Shown here: piece after piece, positions 13,986 to 29,800 of the stretch
How positions within the stretch are numbered: the stretch's first letter is position 1
How the letters are laid out: each line of letters opens with the position of its first letter
Source of the DNA: Lytechinus pictus
Lineage: Eukaryota > Echinodermata > Echinoidea > Temnopleuroida > Toxopneustidae
Direction: 5' to 3'
NCBI RefSeq assembly: GCF_037042905.1
Contig: NC_087258.1
Span: forward strand, 1,459,001-1,523,000
DNA length: 64,000 nucleotides
The notes under the pieces: model-generated
Databases searched by the model: none
Seen by the model: only the letters and a program-made list of their open reading frames with translations
Told to the model about the DNA's origin: nothing
Translations under genes and position numbers: made by a program

Positions 13986-14869
13986 AGATCTAAAAAAAAA
14001 AAAAAAAAACCGAAAAATAAAGTTAACATTGAAATATTATGAAATTTTACCAGTTGCTGCCAGTTCAAGAAACAAAGAATTTATGAATTCCTCTTCACAA
14101 AATTTCTCAGTACGATCTAAAAATAAATGCACTTTGATTTTACAAGATCATATCACTAATAACCCTATTAAATAGGAAGTAAATCAACTCAAGTTTGATA
14201 AGTAACACATCATCTCTACCAAATCTCAAGAGTTACATGTAGTACTTCAATATCTATTTCACATTTAAATTTCAATTAATTCTAAGTAAATGCACTGTAA
14301 TTTTGCAGCTGAAAGAGTATATAAAAATAATTTTATGAAAACAAGACATGAATTTTGTTTTATTCAAGACCACTATGTTTGGATTCACAGTGCAGGGAGA
14401 CCAAATATCCTTTAATGGCCAAATACTGTATTGAAAAATAGTGTACATCTAAAATACACCGAGATGCATACGATTTTAATATTAAAGTAAACCCCTCCCC
14501 CATTTATCATATATGAAAGTTCAAAGTAATTCTAGATATGTATCTTCATTTTACATTCATTCATCATAACACATGTACAGTATGTTCACATCACATGTGC
14601 TTGTAGATTTCTTCATGTTCCTCAGAGCAAAGAACTTTACCTTTTTGTTCAGCATCATGTATTTTGTATCAGCCTAAAAATGATGAGCACAGACTTCAGC
14701 AGATAAAACTCTCCTTATAATTTTTCAATTACTGTAACCCAACTATTGTCTGAAATAATATAGCATATCAACTTACATATAAAAACACTCTCCTTCATAT
14801 CATTATAAACTTTACAAAATTGATGGAAGAGTCCCATGATACGATTACCACATTGCCTGGGTGGTCGTC
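13986..14869 (-). other. Proximal 3' UTR of the TPR gene (inferred)
   Basis: It directly follows the TAG stop on the minus strand. AT-rich, no frame; TTTTATTC at 14358 gives a minus-strand AATAAA. Confidence 0.45.
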
Positions 14870-17800
14870 CTAATATTCATTGTCGTTGTCATCCTCATCG
14901 TCTTCATCACCTTCTTGATAAAGTTCATCATCAATGTTGGTATCCTGCATCTGTGACGTGACAGCCTTGGCGTTTGCGATCTGTTTGTACCGCGGCTCGT
15001 TCAGGCAGTTTGCTGCTGATATTGTGCGTGGGTGACCCTCTCCAAACACCTACCACAAGAAGATAATAATAATAATGGATATTTAGAGGTGCTAAAAACA
15101 AAAAGTACCATAGCATGTACAATGTATGAATAATAAGTTATAACATTTGCAATAATTACCACAATATCCAAGATAAAAAGGGAAAATAATTATTGACGAA
15201 AAACGTATGTCTTAAGGGAAGATTTGAAGCCAAGAACACTGGAAGCATTTCTTATTGAAAGAGGGATAGCATTCCAAGTCTTGGCAGCTGCTACAGCAAA
15301 ACGTTTTTCGGCAGAGGAGAGATTTGACAAGGGAATGCAAAGTCTGCATGTGTCAGTGATTGAACAAAGATTACGAGAGGGTGTGTATAATTTGATGGTA
15401 TTATTAAGATATTCATGTGCCAATTGATTTAGAGTTTTGTATACATATAAACAGACTTTAAACTGAATACGTTGGAATAGAATTTAACGTTTATCTCTTG
15501 ACTGAGTGACACTACATTTTTCACTTTAAAAACAAATTATAACACAAAGAAAGAAAATGAACCGTGAAAAATGACAGCATCAAACTGCCACAAAATATGG
15601 AGAAACAATGTCTATTTTTGTTCTTTATACCATGCATTTAATTCAATTTCAGGCAAGATTATTATGAAAGTTCAGTGAGGATGCATATTCATACCACTTT
15701 CCATAAAGGACAAGTCCACCCCCAAGAATAAGATAATTTGAATAAAAAGAGAAAAATTCAACAGGCATACATGTAACACTGACAGTTTCATCCAAAACAG
15801 ATGAAAAATTAGAAAGTTATGACATTTTGCTTAATTTATCAAAAGAGTTATATGCAAATCCTGGTCAGTATGATTTCATTATCCACTTACTATTTTTTGT
15901 ATACTATTATATGAAATATGAAATAATCAAATTTTCTCCTCATTGTCATGTGATAAAAAGTTTTATTCCTCCCTGAAAACGTGGAATTACCATTTTGTTA
16001 ACATATTATGGTCAAGTTGGTCCTTATTGTCAAATCTGTAAAAAATATTGTATAATTCAAACAATAAAAACAAAAGAAATAGTGAGTGAGGGACATCACT
16101 GACTTTCTCATTTGCATATCAGATATCACTGAGTTGAGCATATGTTTTGTGAACACTAAGCGAAACTTAAAGATAAATGAAAGTAGTTGTAGTAAACACT
16201 GATTTCACGAGACACTTTGGTGGTTATTTCATTGGATTCTGTACAAACTCATTTTGAAATTGTTACCACAACTGGCATTTAACTTTAAGATGCCATAAGT
16301 TTCTTATTTCACATCCGACTTTGATAAAAGTTTCAGTGTTGTGCTTGTTTGATTTTTCTCTATTGATTCAAATCAACATATTTCTTGGGTGGACTTGACC
16401 TTTAAATGAAATAATGTGTGTTGGTAACTAGGTCTTTATTTCTACTTACCTCAATACATAGCTGGTGCCATTTAACAAAGTAATCATAAGCTGTATAATA
16501 ATCCTGAATGTCTTCGTAGTATATACCAGTATTACTAACTATCCTCGTCATCAGTTTACAGTTCTCTCCAAAAGCTTGCTGGCACTGTTCCAGGGATTTT
16601 AGGTACCACTTTGAAAAAATAAAATTTAAGATGCAAAGTCAGATATCAAACTGCAATGTTTTGAGAAAAATTTGCGCAAATTAAATCAAAATCAATCATT
16701 ATTGAAAGGCAGTTTCATTCACTGAATATAAAATAGTAATAGTAAAAAACCACCAGTAATGCAATAAAAATGCTGAAAATCACGAACACAAATATTCAAG
16801 GGAGAGGGTCACGTTTATATTCCGATATGAGGTCACATCAAAAGATGAAATTTACTAGCGCTCTACATTCCTGTATAGTATTGTCACTCCTACACAGCAG
16901 ATTACATTGTCTTATAAGCGGAAGAAAACAAGGACTGCTACATGTAGCTGCAACTACTTGAGTTTAGAAGGAATGTCTAATGAATCGCAGCATAGTGGCC
17001 CAGTGGATTAGTCTTCTGACTTTGAAACAGAGGGTCATGGTGGGTTGAATCCCAGCCATGGCGTAATTTCCTTCAGCAAGAAATTTATCCGCATTGTGCT
17101 GCTCTCAACCCAGGTGAGGTGAATGGGTACCCGGCAGGATTAATTCCTTGAATGCATGAGTGCTGAAAGGCAGCTCGAGCTAAAGCCAGGGTAATTATAA
17201 TAATAACATCCCGCCTCGGAATAGAATATTTCTAGATAGATGTCGCTATACAAATGCCTATTATTATCATTATTATTATTATAACATGATTACCTCTTTC
17301 TGTTCTTCACTTCCCCTTTCAAAGAGAATAGCTTTGGTCATACTAGCTTCAGCCTCTTTTCCAAGGTCTCCAATCTGAAAAAAGAAAAATAAAGCAGAAT
17401 TCAAATGATACATCGGGGAGAGGTGTTCAACAAGGAGGTAACTAACTCGAGTCATGCCTAAATGTTGATGGGCATATGATACGTAAAACCCTAACCCTAT
17501 GCAATATTATTGATAGTTAAGCAGTAGCGCCAGTTCTCTTAGCATGTTTCGACCTACATGTACATGTATGCGGTGATGCACTGTAGAGCACAGCAACTCG
17601 GAATTTAAGTTCAACTCCAAGTAACACTTAAATAGTTGTGAAACACCCCCTTGAATGTCAACCTTGTGGTGCAAAAAACCCCAAAACACAAGGAATCATA
17701 AGAGCAAAAACATGGAATTAAATTGTTTTTGTCAACATGGACCTTAAATCTAGGCTGTGAGACTTCTGAGGAGACACTGTAGCAGTGGCTAGATAATGTG

Positions 17801-20800
17801 ATTTACCAGTGGAAGACCTGGGTGCTCGACCACGCTGCCCAACTTTGGCAAAAGGAAGCAAGTGACACATCAGTCAAATTTGAGTTATTGTTGTTTCTGA
17901 AACACCTTTTGTATGTTGCACGTTCAGGCAAAATTTTGGGGAGAAATGATAGTTCTATGGAAATATATTAAAGGAAATATGCTGATAAATTGCGTTGACG
18001 CCTATGTAAATGACGAAAACACATTGCTCATTTACAACAAATGATACTTTTGTAACTTGCTTCCTTTTGTCAAAGTACAGCAGCACTCTCTCCATGCTCC
18101 TGCTTTGGATGATATGGATATTGTTTCCTAAAAAGGGTCGTCCGGTACAGGCTGAGCAATTTCTGAGTGGAATCAAGTTTCCAGAGAACTGAAATTGAGG
18201 TCCGACACTGTAGCGGTGTTGTCTTCAGTGTGAATTCTCAGAACAATTAACTACCCCAGGATAACCTCGTCTTGCTATAACTTTTGCTAGGCAAGCCATT
18301 GTAATGGCGATTGTTGCTGTGTTCGTTCAGTGTAGACATACCGCTACAATACTGTAATATACCACTTATCTTGTGATATGTTTGCTATAATGTAGGGGCT
18401 TTGTGGTCTAGTGGTCACAAGCCTACATGTGTTTTGTGCGGAGGTAAAAAATTCACCTACTGCAGTGTGAATGGATACACTCAAATTTACCCCGGAACTG
18501 TACTGGGATAACTTTTCAACTACTGTAAAAGTGGAAATTTTCGCGGATTTCGCGGCAAGATCGGCGAGCGCGAATTTAAAAACACGCAAATTTATGAGCA
18601 TCTACATGTATTTCAATGAAAGTTTTGAACCGCGGTTCAATTGCGTGTATCGTTTTGGCAAAGAGACTGCATAATTTGACATATAGAGGGCGACATTTAA
18701 GCAAGCAAGCTTGAGCTCCAAAATCATATGCATCGCGAGAATTTGTTACAAAGCAATGCGATTATTTTTTAACAGTTGCAGATCGGTATTTAAATTGTGA
18801 TTTTGGTTGAAATATAACTTGCTTTTGCTGTTTGATTGGTGAGTGTTTAGATCTGTTTAGTTTTTAAAAAGACGTTGGGTTGATTGCCCCCGCGATCCCC
18901 AGGTCGAAAATCCGATAGAGGCCTATAGAAAACCTATAGGAAATTCCTATTGGTTTCTGATGGTTTTAATGGTTTTTATTGGTTTCCTATAGGTCCCTAT
19001 AAGAAATATATCTGATGCTCGAAAAACATATAAAACCCATAGAAACCTATATAAGAACCCATTGGTCCCATTCCTGTAGGTTTCTAATGGATTCCTATGG
19101 GACTCGGTCAACTCTATTGGTATCTAATGAATTGTTCAATTCCTATAGATTTTCTATTGGTCCTATAGATTTATAAAGGTCCGCAAATATAAAAATTTCC
19201 TATTGATTTCTGTAGGTCCTATAGGTTTCTTAAAGGTCTTATAGGTTTCTGATGGATCTTAAATGGTTCCTATTGGTCTCATTCCTATAGGATTCTAATG
19301 GATTTCTAAGGGACTCGGTCAATCTTTATGGGTATCTATATTCTACAAACCCTATAGATTTTCTATTAGTCCTATAGATTTATATAGGTTCGCAAATATC
19401 AAATTTCCCTATTGATTTCTATAGGTCCTCTAGGTTTCTTAAAGGTCTTATAGGTTTCTGATGGATCTTAAATGGTTCCTATTGGTCTCATTCCTATAGG
19501 ATTCTAATGGATTTCTAAGGGACTCGGTCAATCTTTATGGGTATCTATATTCTACAAACCCTATAGAATTTCTATTGGTCCTATAGATTTATAAAGGTCC
19601 GCAAATATCAAATTTTCCTATTGATTTCTGTAGGTCCTATAGGTTTCTTAAAGGTCTTATACACACTTAAAAATAGGTAGTCAAAAATGACCCTATAACA
19701 GTCATTTTTGACCCCATTCTCAGGGTCAACTATACACCGAACCCATTGGGGTCATTTATGACCCACTAGATGTAGTCAAATGATTTTGACTACAATGGTA
19801 GTGAACAAATGACCCAAATGAAGTAAAAAATTACTACAAAAAGGTCAAAATTTGACTACATTTAAATGAAAAGGGGTCAAATGCAATAGACAGTAGGGTC
19901 ATTTCATTCCTCCATCCTTTCACTTCAATGTAGTCAATTTCAACTTCAATGTAGTCAGATTTTGACTTCAGTGGTTAGTTGTATCCGACTACTTGTAAGC
20001 TTAACACATTAATTAGACACAAAAACTAAAAGATCATTGTGCATAAACAAATAATTTATTTATAAAGAACATATTAGATGCTTCCAAAACACTAAATAGC
20101 AATACAAGAGTGGTAACATTTAAAATTTGATCCTAAAAAGTACACTGTCAAATTGAAAAGCACTGAAGCATTTTCTAACATTATTAAGACATTACAGATT
20201 TTATAATTTGCTTTTCAAATAATTGACCTTGATTGATCAATGATGTAGTAGTAGGCCAAATATCTGATCTGTATGCTTTTTTCTTGAATAAATTCATCTG
20301 GTTTGACTGCATTGACATCATAAATAGAGAAGATTCATCTTGACAAAACCAATTATCAATTACTGACCTGACAGTTATGATCCGATTCTCGTCGGAACGC
20401 CCTCTAGAGAAGATGGCTTTCGACCAGGATGGCCGAAACTGTCAGGTCAGTAATTGATATTGGTTTTGTCAAGATGAATCTTCTCTATTGAATATCTGTA
20501 TGCCATCTACAAAGTGTCTGCATCAGATTCACATGGAATGATGGCATTTACACACGCATATGATACACCACATCTGACACCTAGATGTTATTACATGAAT
20601 TGTCCCAAGAAAAGCTGCATATCACCTGCATTCCTGTTTACCCATTACAATTATAATTCCATCAGTAAAAGTAAAACTTGCTATTTGTAACACTTCAATT
20701 GTAAAAAGGCAATACAACTCAATTACCACACATTACATCACTTATTCATAGATTTTAGTCATTTCACTGGCGCAATCACACCTTGTGATCACATGGTATT

Positions 20801-23800
20801 TTACCCCTTGTTTGGGGTGTTTTTTGTCAATTAAAATCCTTGTTTGGGGTAAATTTGACCACTGTTGGTGAATCCTAGCTTGGGGTCATTTTTGAAAGTA
20901 TACACATGAGTGGCCACCCTCTCCTCTCACAATCACACCAAGGTTAGTACAATGATCCCAAGCTAAACATTGATAAGTATGCAGTTCAGCATATTATTTT
21001 CATTTTCATTAAATTCTAGTTTGAAGGGCCTATGTAGTTCAGTACATCCAGTGGTATAAATAACATCAACTCGCGGAACTCAAAATACGAATCACAATTT
21101 GGATATGCGCCTTGGTTATGGCATAGTATAATGAATGGCATAGTATAATGAATGAGGGCTAAGGTCTTTGAATTCTGCTACCAGAATATTAATGTCAAGA
21201 AAACAATATCACACAGTGGTAATTATGTCAAAACTTGCTTAATGTGTCTGCTATATATTAACTTATGTACATTAAATGTTATCTGTGCAAACATTTTGGC
21301 TTAAACCTAGTCTATAAATTTAACTGATCAAAAAACCATAATTTGCCACAAAAATGACAAGTTTGAGCTTTTTGTCACAAACCCATCTTCTAAAGCCACT
21401 AGCATTAATTTGCAGAAATACAATTTAAAACGCAGAGGTATTTAGCAGACAAAATGAAAATGTTGGCATACTTGCCACTTTGCAATTTTGTTTGTTTTGT
21501 TGCTTGCAAAATTTAAAATCAAAATGTGGTATTGGAATTTGGATACCCTTTGTACCCCCCTGTATACGAATGACTAAAATAGATTTGAAAAGGATAGGCA
21601 GTGAAATTGATACGCATTTATCTGATATCACAAAGGAACCCTAAAGGCGCATGCGTACACACGCAAGCAATTGAAGATGCTGCTTAAGTACGCACGTGGA
21701 GCTGCTGCCTTGAGGAATTGACGTACCTCGATACCTGAACTTGTAAAATCCATTTTAGTATTGAATTTCATACATGGCATACAGACATATCCAAATTAGG
21801 AGACATATCAGAATTTTGAGTTCTGCTGAACTGACATTGACCATTAAATGGTTGAAAATTAAGTATGAAGGACATATGTCCTTAATGACCTCACACAGGA
21901 GGAGGTGTTCCTGTCTTTGGCATTTACCTGGTACAGAACTTTTTGAATAAACTCCCATGTAGTATAGCACGCAGATGGATACTCCAGGTCAAGTACATAA
22001 AACAACTTGAAACACACATCAACAGCCTTCAGAAGGCTGTCTTGCTTAAGGGCACGGCCCTCAACCACAGCAAAATATTGTGCTGGCGCTTTCTGTGGGC
22101 CAAGGGCCAGGACAAATGGTTGCCGCCTCTTTGACATGAGTCCATCCAAGTATTTAGGGAGGTTTGTCCCTATCTGTAAAAAGAGAAAATGAATCTACTG
22201 ATTAATTTACATTTAAAAAATAAATCTAGATATTTTCTGTCTGCGTACTTAATTCTTACTGGTAAGTGGGTTGTAGATAGATATAGCTTTAGCATGGTCC
22301 TGATGTACATTGTGTGCACACACTTTGCTGGTCGAGGAACAATATTTGACTATACTGTCTGGCGTTTGACATCATGGGTCAGTCTGTCAAATCTATATAG
22401 TGAGGGTAACTACTGTAACTTGACCATGATCATGATAGAAGTTGTCATATAAACTTAACCTTTCTTTATATCACAGTTCTAAAGATCTATCACAGATCTA
22501 GGTGTAGAGTGAGAGTCGAGTTCTATTAGGGACCTGTCAGCTGAACTTCAATTAGCAAACATGGAAAGTTTGGTCTGCATGTGGGATGTGCTACAAATGT
22601 TGTAGTGCGACAAGCATGCAAATTCTGCAGTTAATCGAACCATAATCAAAATGATACAGAGATGCCAGTGACTTTGGTCACATTTTCCTGAAACGCTAAT
22701 AAAATTTCTTGAAAATATGAATTTTTAATCTTGTTTTGTACTGGAGATGCTGAAAAAAATTTCCTGAAGTCTGGCATCTCCGATGATAACAATTAAGTAA
22801 AACAGATCTATGCAATACAAACTGTGTGAGCATCACATCAGCCAAACTGTTGTTGTCTTGATGAACGTGTCCCATTCTTTACATATCACTTTCAACCAAA
22901 TGGAGTACTTGAGGCATTTCTTTCATTTTATGTGCAAGAAGATATACAAAAACATCCTCCAATTGGATATATCCCATCTGCATCCCACCTCTATACCCAA
23001 ACATTTCATTTAGTAGGCACTAAAATTTACTCCATACTTACCGGCTGAAAATCAATGAAGGACTCCATTGCTTCTTTCACCGTAGCCCTGGATTTCTTTG
23101 CGTTTGACAGTTTTCCTGTAGGCAGTATCAAGGGCAGTGCTGTCAGACCTGCATCCTGTGCACTTTGATCATCTATATCTGAAAGGAAAACAAACTTCAA
23201 TTAAAATAGAGCAATTCCATGGTAAATATTTTAACACTGAATCGCATCTTTTTTACAACAGTATACAAAATTATTGAAAAGCAAAATATTACAGAAAATA
23301 CCCCGGGTGGGGGTGGTGGTGGTGGGGGCACTCAATATTGAAGTTCGCACCATGTGCGATCAAAAAGACCCCCTTTTTTGGACTGCTGTCACCCAAAGAC
23401 CCCCGTTTTTTCCATTTGATGACCCAATTTTTTTTTGTCACCCAAAGACCCATGAATTTTGCACTCTCTGACCCAAAAATTGCCCAAATTTTTGATTTTC
23501 AGAAAAATGCCATTTAATCACACTAAAAAAGAGCCCATTTTTTAGCTTGGTGTGTCACCGAAAAACCCAGATTTTAAACTGTCACTGAAAGACACCCTAT
23601 TTTTTTACTTGTCACCCAAAGACCCCCTATTTTTCATTTGTCACCCAAAGACCCCCTATTTTTCATTTGAACGCATCACCGAAAGACCCCTATGTTCGAG
23701 ATGTGTGATCTTACTCGTACGTCACTTTCATATTGAGTGCCCCTCCCCCCGGAGAAAATATGTACCGGCTTGCACTTGTGGACTTTGCTTTTCTCCATAC

Positions 23801-26800
23801 TGCAGTAGTTTTTTTGCCAGTTCTTGAGTCCATTTCATGATTAATCTGTCAGACACATCCCCATGAACTGCTCTGAAATCACCATCTATCTGTGATTCAA
23901 ATTAAAATGCATAAAGAAGGATTGTAAAACCTTGATTCAGTATGGTAATTTTGGGGTGGGCACATGTGTAATGTCTAATTGCAAAATGAATATCCAGCAA
24001 CCAAGGAGCTAGGCCTTGATTATGTTAATGACACCTGGCAAAAGATACATGTAGGGAAGTATATTATTATCAGTAGTACCAAATAAAAACAGGCAGAATT
24101 TGGTAGACTTTTGTTACTGGTCCTGGCAGGCAAAAAAGATCAATGAGGAATTTTATTTGGGTTTTTGAGAAGCACACCTCAAGAATTAATGCTTTACTGT
24201 ACTTTTGACATAAACCAAGAAAACAAAAGTTACCCCATACCATGTTAGGGACATCAAAGAGTCGAGGCCATTGCAACTCGATGTCATGCACGGTAGATTT
24301 CTTCTCTGAGTGAATTTCTTCTTGTCTTTTCAGTGCAGTCTTCTTCATGAATTCCACCACTTTAGGGATAGGGCTATTATTATGTTGAAGCCATTGCTTC
24401 ATTTCTTCCAAGTTCTCCGGCTCCATATCTTTTTCTGAAAAAGACAAGGTGATAAAAAACAAACTCAATAGTAGGCTACCTACAGCAAACCCTAAACTAC
24501 CTTTTACAAAAAGTTAAAGTCCTTCTCAAGCCTTTCGGCCCATAGAGCGGCGCCTATCTCCATTTCAATAAACCTAGGCCACATGTCTACTGGAAAGTAG
24601 AGAAACTACAGCAGGGGGTTAGTCCACTGGTAGCCATGTGTTTAACTTCCCTACTCCATTCTTCTAATGTCGAGTGCCTGACAAGAAAGCAGTAGGTACC
24701 ATTTTTAAAGCCTTTGGTATGGCCCGGCTGGGGTTCAAACCCACAACCCCCCGATCATGAGGCGGACGCTCTAACCACTAGGCCACCATGCCGGTGACAC
24801 CTGTTTAAGGCTCTAAAATTTGACGGCAATCAATCCTAAGATCTAGTGCACTGATGTAAGTCCCGGGGGGGGGGGGTCTGTCCTCATTGAAAGGGGGGGT
24901 ATCATGCTTGACCAAGAATTCACGTAAAAAGGGTGTTTTTTACAATCATGCACATTACGTGCGTAACTTAAATAGGGTCTCAAAATCACCAAAAATCAAG
25001 AAAAAGGGTCACTTTTTTTAAACCGATGAGTTACGCATTCAGTGTCTTAAAAAAAATTCACCTTACCTGTGTACTTAGGGCTAATTGCATGTTCATTTAA
25101 CACTACAGTTTATCACAATGATGGAATATTCCCAAATCCCAGCCAAAAACACTTTGCACATGCCCGCAAACACTTGAATTAGCCCGACCTCATGCACGGA
25201 AAGCAAAACATATATCACTATTTGCTTGGTTTGAAAATAGTTATTACTTGCTTTGGGGATTACTTACTTAGGGTAGCAAATTACCGATAATCATACTTAT
25301 TTAGGGTGTATATTTTTGCATTTGTAAATACTTGTTTAGGATGCTTTTGGCAAGTCCTTGGTCATGCATGATACCCCCCTTTCAATGAGGACAGACCCCC
25401 CCTGGGATGTAAGTTCCTGACCAGATGCACTGCAGGAATCAGACTAAGCTTCCTGTAAAAATTTATCTAAACTAGTTATAGGTTTCTTGTAAGAGGTTGG
25501 AACATGCCTTTGATGCAAGTTGATTAAGTGTTACAAGCAACAACAAAAAAAAAAAAAAACCATGCAGATGATTTTAAAGTGCGCTCTACAAATTTAAAGC
25601 GTAAACTCACAGCCTCAACACACTTTGAGAGAAATGGCATTGATCACTTTCACCCAAAAGACACTCCATTTAGCATCATCCAGGGATGCAGCTGCTATTG
25701 GGCACAGAACCCTATTCAGCCTACATCTATAAGAACAATATTGCAACTGGGACCAGCTCTCGGAGTCCCCGAATATTATACCGGTAGCTGAGACAATAAG
25801 CAATTAGTTCCGTGGCCAAGGGAATTTCAATCAAACATACAAATCATGGCTGCGCTGGGACTTGAACACACAACCTTAAGATCTGGAGTACAATGCCCTA
25901 CCGATTGAGCTAACTTGATCACAAGCAATCTGCTGAGCATCATGAGGTGAAAATTGGTAGACCAAAGACTGGTCCCTGTGGAATGTGGAACATTATAAAT
26001 CATCTGATAATTCTGAAGATTGTAATCAAGTAAGCCTACCAAACCCAACTTGAACTTGAAGATGAGCCAGTAATAATTAAACATTCAATGTTCACAAAGC
26101 ATGCAACAAAACTTAAACTAGGCACATTAACATACCTTTAGATTTTAGTTCTTCAATTTTTTCCTTGGTTGATGGTTCTTTCTGGTTCTCCTCACTTGAA
26201 CTTGAAGGTTCCAAAGATGTCCACCCTTGCTTTGGCATTCTCTTTCTCACATTTTTCAACCTTTCTTCGATGAAGCCCTTTGCATGTTCACCCTCTACTG
26301 CTGGTGTATACCATGCTTCCTATGTGCGAAATTTATTCAAAGAAATACATGTAACAGCAATGAGTGAATATACAGCACCTACTTTACAGTACAACCTAAA
26401 AAAGTGTAACATTTAAGTGTAAAAGTTTTGTTCAATTCAGTATTTAAACACTTATGATGGTGCAAAATAGTTGACAACGCATATTGTTGTTATCGAACAA
26501 CAGAAAGAATATGGCACGAGAGAAACCGAAATGCCACCAATAAGCGTTAGATGAGTCCGGTATTTTATCTTCTGTTCAAAGTTATTGTTCATGGGAAAAG
26601 CCATATGGTACAATGGGACAAAAACAACTTGTTGATAACAACACAATTTTCTGCTTCAAATGATGTTCTTTTAACGTGATTAAACTTATACTTACATAAC
26701 CAGGTCCTTCAACATCTTTCAGTGCTGGAAATTGTTGAATCATGGATATTGCCATGCCCACCTTCTGTTCAGCAGATGGTCTATAATATTATAAAGATCC

Positions 26801-29800
26801 AAGAAGAAAGGAAAAAAATAATGATCTACTACAGATACCTATAAGATAATATAAGAACAAATTTGTCTTTTATTAGTAAATAGATTTTGCACTCATTCAT
26901 CTTCCAGATGCTCCCTGCTGCCTTTAAACTATGCTGCATACTTTTTAGCAGCACAGCAAGGGCAATCATCTTCCAGTGATGTCACTGCACCATGCACCTG
27001 AACAAGTTTGGAGATGAATATTGATTGTAACTGTCTTCATTTTCTATTGAAAAGTTATCTTCAGAAACCTGAAACAGTCAAAGTTTTGTAACAAAGCAAA
27101 TATTTCAGTTAATTTTTATAATGAAACTTCCCCCCCCCCCAATTTTAAGAGTTGTTGAATCATATCAGGGATATGAAAATCATCAATTTATCTTTTCTCC
27201 TTCTACCTGAAGGTTGAGAACTTATATCCATCCCTCATATATCCCCAGACAGGGCATGCATAAGCTGGCAGCAAACCTGCATTTCACCGCTTTTGTGAAA
27301 AATAGCTTTTGACTGGTCTAAGCTCCAACCCTGGTCTATTGATTTTGTTAGTTGTTTGGAAATTTTTGAGTATTTTCTTACTTGTTTCCATATTTCTCCA
27401 TGAGGTGGGATACAACTATTCTCACCATTCTTCGTCTGTTAGAGGCACTTTGTGGTCCACCTTCTTCAAGTTCACTGAGAATGGACTGGCCACCAGCAGC
27501 CTTTTCCAGAATAGCACTTATGTCCTAGAATTTGGTAAAGAAAAAAACAAATATTTGAACGGTTATTTTTATTATACCAGTATTTTTTTTTCAGTTAGGC
27601 CAGAAAAAAATTATTTGTTACTCGTTAAAGTACATGGGAATTAGAATTTACTTCTTGTCAGAACTGTTTACATTTATACCATGTGAGGCATTTTCTTGAG
27701 ATTTGACAAAAATACTTTTTGTTATCAAAAGTTTTTGTTAACGAGTTGATATGTACATGTAATTATGTATAGTGCAATGAATAACGAAATACAAAATGTT
27801 TACATCAATCTGATTTTGTAGGCCTATTATTCAGCATGACTCCTATTTTGCTCAAAATATTGGGTTTTTATTATTGATTAGTATTTTTTTTTATTGAAAG
27901 GCAGTCCTCTCAAAAATTTAAATGAACGTCCAATTTTGCAATTCTAAACATCCAATTCTAAAAATTTCAGGGTCCCAAATTCAATATTTGTCTATTTGTC
28001 AAAACTCTATTCATTTTCAAAATGCAATTTTTTTCGTTAATTTTCAACTGTCCGAAAATCTGACCGAACGTCCAATTTTGCGATGTAAGCTGTGCTTACG
28101 ATTTAAAATGACGCTTGCGCGTCTTTTCTAACATTGGCGTACAAAATTGTACATGCCGGCTTAACATCAAAAAAAAAAATTCAGGGTCCAAAATCCAATA
28201 TTTGTCTTCATATCAGACACAAAACTCTATTCATTTTCAAAATGCAATTTTTTGCGTTAATTTTCAACTGTCCAAAAATTCAACTGAACATCCAATTTTG
28301 CGATGTAAGCTATGCTTACGATTTAACTCATTCGCGACAGAGGGCCTGTCAGAGAGGATTTCAATGACCACTCTTCCCATTGGCAACTTGAGAGTCTAAT
28401 CTATACTTAGTGTGGAACACAGCACTTACTTATGGGGATATATGATTTCAGAGTAATAAGACATTGGCCCTATGCAACCTGTAGGAGCTTTACATGGGAT
28501 GAATGATAGACATAAATCTTAAGAAATAACATCTTTATGAAAAAATAAATTCCTGCAGTTATAAGAATACATTTTACTTGTGAGAAAAACAATTGTTAGT
28601 ACTTCCAAGTCATTTATGATGCACCACATACCCAACTGAAAATGGAATAGTCTAGACATACAGGGTTCAATAAAGTTCAATAAACTTATCATACCATATA
28701 GGTTCATCAATTTCGGAATAGGGGTATCAACATAATGGGGAAATATGTCAAACAGAAGATACAGTGGCTAAATATCATTTTCATTGCATTATAATAGATT
28801 CTAAAGGCATGATTATTCAGTTTGTTTTCTTCCTAAAACTGATATTGCTAAAATTTAGGCAACTCTTTGATTATCTTTGTAAGTAACTTACTCTACCCTG
28901 CTTGAGAATAGACTGGCCTGTCTACCTATTTGCATATGATATGCGCGCAGTGCTTACACACTGGGTTGTGTGTATGCGTAAAGCACACAAGCACATAGAC
29001 ATTGCATGGGACATTGTACTGTTTGTTGTAGGCACAGAGATACGATCTTACGTATAATAGAGAGGGAACTCTTTCCGCGTGTTTTTATTTCCCATAGCTA
29101 GGTTTTGTACATAGCCAACATGGCTGCCGGCGGACAATTTGAAGGATGATTTTGGAGGGTCAATGTTTTATTCATGAGAATGACGTCAAAATACGCATAA
29201 TGCACTTGTATGATTGGATTAAACGCTTATGTTTTATTCATGTACTCATGCATTAAACATTTTTTTCCGTCCCACAATTCCCTACGATATCTGTGCGAAG
29301 TGTCGTTCTTTTGGACTCTGCGAATTTGAAGTTTCTGAAACGAAATAGCTAGACTAATTATCTGTTTATAGAATTGATGTTCGAAATCATGGTTTCTGAG
29401 TGAACTTCATTGGAGCGGAAAATCTTGGAGGGAACATCAATACTATTCTAAATGACATTCCATAGGAATAAAAGTAAGTTACGCTCATTTTCATGTTTTG
29501 ATCTCACTTGCAAATTGTAATGTGTTTGCCGGGGTTCGGGGCTCATCCTGTATTACGCACTATGTAAACCTCAATTTCAATATTTCTTTTGCCTGACTTC
29601 CAAATAAGTGTGATCATTGAGTTTCTCAAAAAATACTAGGCCTATATCTAGGGGTCTATATATATAGTTTGTCGTAGATCTAGACATTCATCGGAATGCT
29701 TCATGTAGGTCCAAAGTAAACCTTTATTTCAGTTTTATTGTGATTAGACAATTATCAGGGGTAGATGTGGACTTGTTTCCGACCTCCTGTTTTTAGTAAC

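Noticed and set aside
22189-22452. 87-aa plus-strand frame
   Set aside because: It lies in the last intron of the SAMD3-like gene on the opposite strand and resembles nothing known.
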